DNA of 64,000 bases from positions 209,162 through 273,161 of the forward strand of contig JAHHHN010000009.1 in the NCBI GenBank assembly GCA_019359325.1, written 5' to 3'. This stretch comes from Mojavia pulchra JT2-VF2. Lineage in GTDB: Bacteria > Cyanobacteriota > Cyanobacteriia > Cyanobacteriales > Nostocaceae. A model generated the notes under the pieces. It did not search any database, had not been told where the DNA came from, and saw only the letters and a list, made by a program, of their open reading frames with translations. Below are positions 63,606 through 64,000 of this stretch, one piece after another; the first letter of the stretch is position 1, and the number at the start of each line of letters is the position of its first letter. Both the position numbers and the translations under genes were made by a program.

Positions 63606-63747
63606 CGAGGGAACGGGAACGCTTTGGGCGAACGCGCCTTTGCGTCGCCAGTTGCTACCCTGTGGGAAGCCCTTTGGGTACTCTAAAACTTAAAATCAAA
63701 AATAGGTATGAGGTAGTATATCTACTGGTCAGTTAGGAAAAATAATT

Positions 63748-63897
63748 GTGTTATATCACCTAGATTTTCACGTAGAATACCCCGATAATATTTCTCAGCA
63801 AGAACTTTTTGCAATCTGGACTGAGGAAGCAGATGCAGCTCTCCAAGCAAAGCAGGCAGGGGTGGTTGTGGACTTACAGCGGTTTTCAGATGAATAG
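63748..63897 (+). pseudogene. Muconolactone isomerase-like gene, cut by an insertion
   Basis: The GTG start gives VLYHLDFHVEYPDNISQQEL, FAIWTEEADAALQAKQAG, VVVDL, the N-terminal half of small muconolactone delta-isomerase-like (CatC) proteins found in cyanobacteria. After VVVDL the sequence changes to QRFSDE and stops at 49 residues; the family continues for about 50 more. The break coincides with the end of a transposase gene on the other strand, so an insertion sequence has split the gene. Confidence 0.75.
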
Positions 63898-63999
63898 ACC
63901 ACAGTGAGCAAACCAGCCCCAAGCATCATCAGGTAAAATTTGCTCAGTAATAATTTGGTTTAATACTTGGTTAAGCACTTCTTGAGTTCGAGGTTTTGC
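63886..63999 (-). mobile_element. Transposase, C-terminal end only (cut by right edge)
   Basis: The last 37 codons of a minus-strand frame: AKPRTQEVLNQVLNQIITEQ, then ILPDDAWGWFAHCGLFI and a TGA. The WGWFAHCG segment near the C-terminus is one I associate with cyanobacterial IS630-type transposases; the assignment is tentative. The rest lies beyond the window. The element's end should be near 63870-63885, inside the muconolactone isomerase-like gene. Confidence 0.6.
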
Positions 64000-64000
64000 T

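Overview
The window looks like chromosome of a filamentous, probably heterocyst-forming cyanobacterium (Nostocales). Signs are frequent GCGATCGC (HIP1) octamers, short tandem G/C-rich repeats, a devBCA-type exporter, a 14-repeat WD40 STAND protein, type 2 IPP isomerase and many IS remnants. No tRNA, rRNA or CRISPR array was seen.

Region 1 (1-8.6 kb) is mixed chromosome: the 5' part of sppA, an IPP isomerase, an orphan sugar-binding lipoprotein of foreign character, a PhoD phosphatase, a MAPEG protein, a coiled-coil protein, and an IS200/IS605 element whose tnpA is frameshifted before its catalytic tyrosine.

Region 2 (8.7-36.5 kb) is the main interest: about 28 kb of minus-strand genes forming a bis-indole biosynthetic locus. 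Reading in the direction of transcription, the core is an L-amino-acid oxidase (RebO/VioA type), a methyltransferase, a clear VioE homologue, and a VioB/RebD-type imine-dimer synthase split into two overlapping ORFs. An acyl-CoA-dehydrogenase-fold flavoprotein, a GT1 glycosyltransferase, a P450, an O-methyltransferase, a small ORF and a third methyltransferase follow. Next comes a dedicated tryptophan supply line: DAHP synthase, fused TrpE-TrpG, a flavin-dependent tryptophan halogenase, RibF (makes FMN and FAD), a twin ABM-domain protein, a PEP-CTERM protein, trpC, trpA, trpB, trpD and finally a multicopper oxidase. VioE together with VioB is the signature of the violacein branch (protodeoxyviolaceinic acid), but no VioC or VioD homologue is visible. 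The inferred product is therefore a halogenated, glycosylated and/or methylated violacein-type bis-indole. I know of no characterised cyanobacterial pathway of this kind. The structure of the product is inference.

Region 3 (36.6-47.1 kb) starts with two IS5-type remnants and a long non-coding stretch. A plus-strand operon follows: a ThDP-dependent enzyme, a KAS III-like protein with an altered catalytic triad, and two SDRs, one with His in place of the catalytic Tyr. A PA14/Calx-beta/sugar-dehydrogenase-like protein comes after them. Whether this operon works with region 2 is unknown.

Region 4 (47.4-64 kb) holds the STAND/WD40 protein, the devBCA-type exporter, a class A beta-lactamase-like protein, a membrane protein, an S41 peptidase, a second MAPEG protein, an alpha/beta hydrolase, a small conserved-looking protein and MsrB. 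Between them lie decayed genes: a DUF1772 remnant, a DszC/SfnB-type C-terminal piece, a lipoprotein fragment, and a muconolactone-isomerase-like gene cut by a transposase that runs off the right edge.
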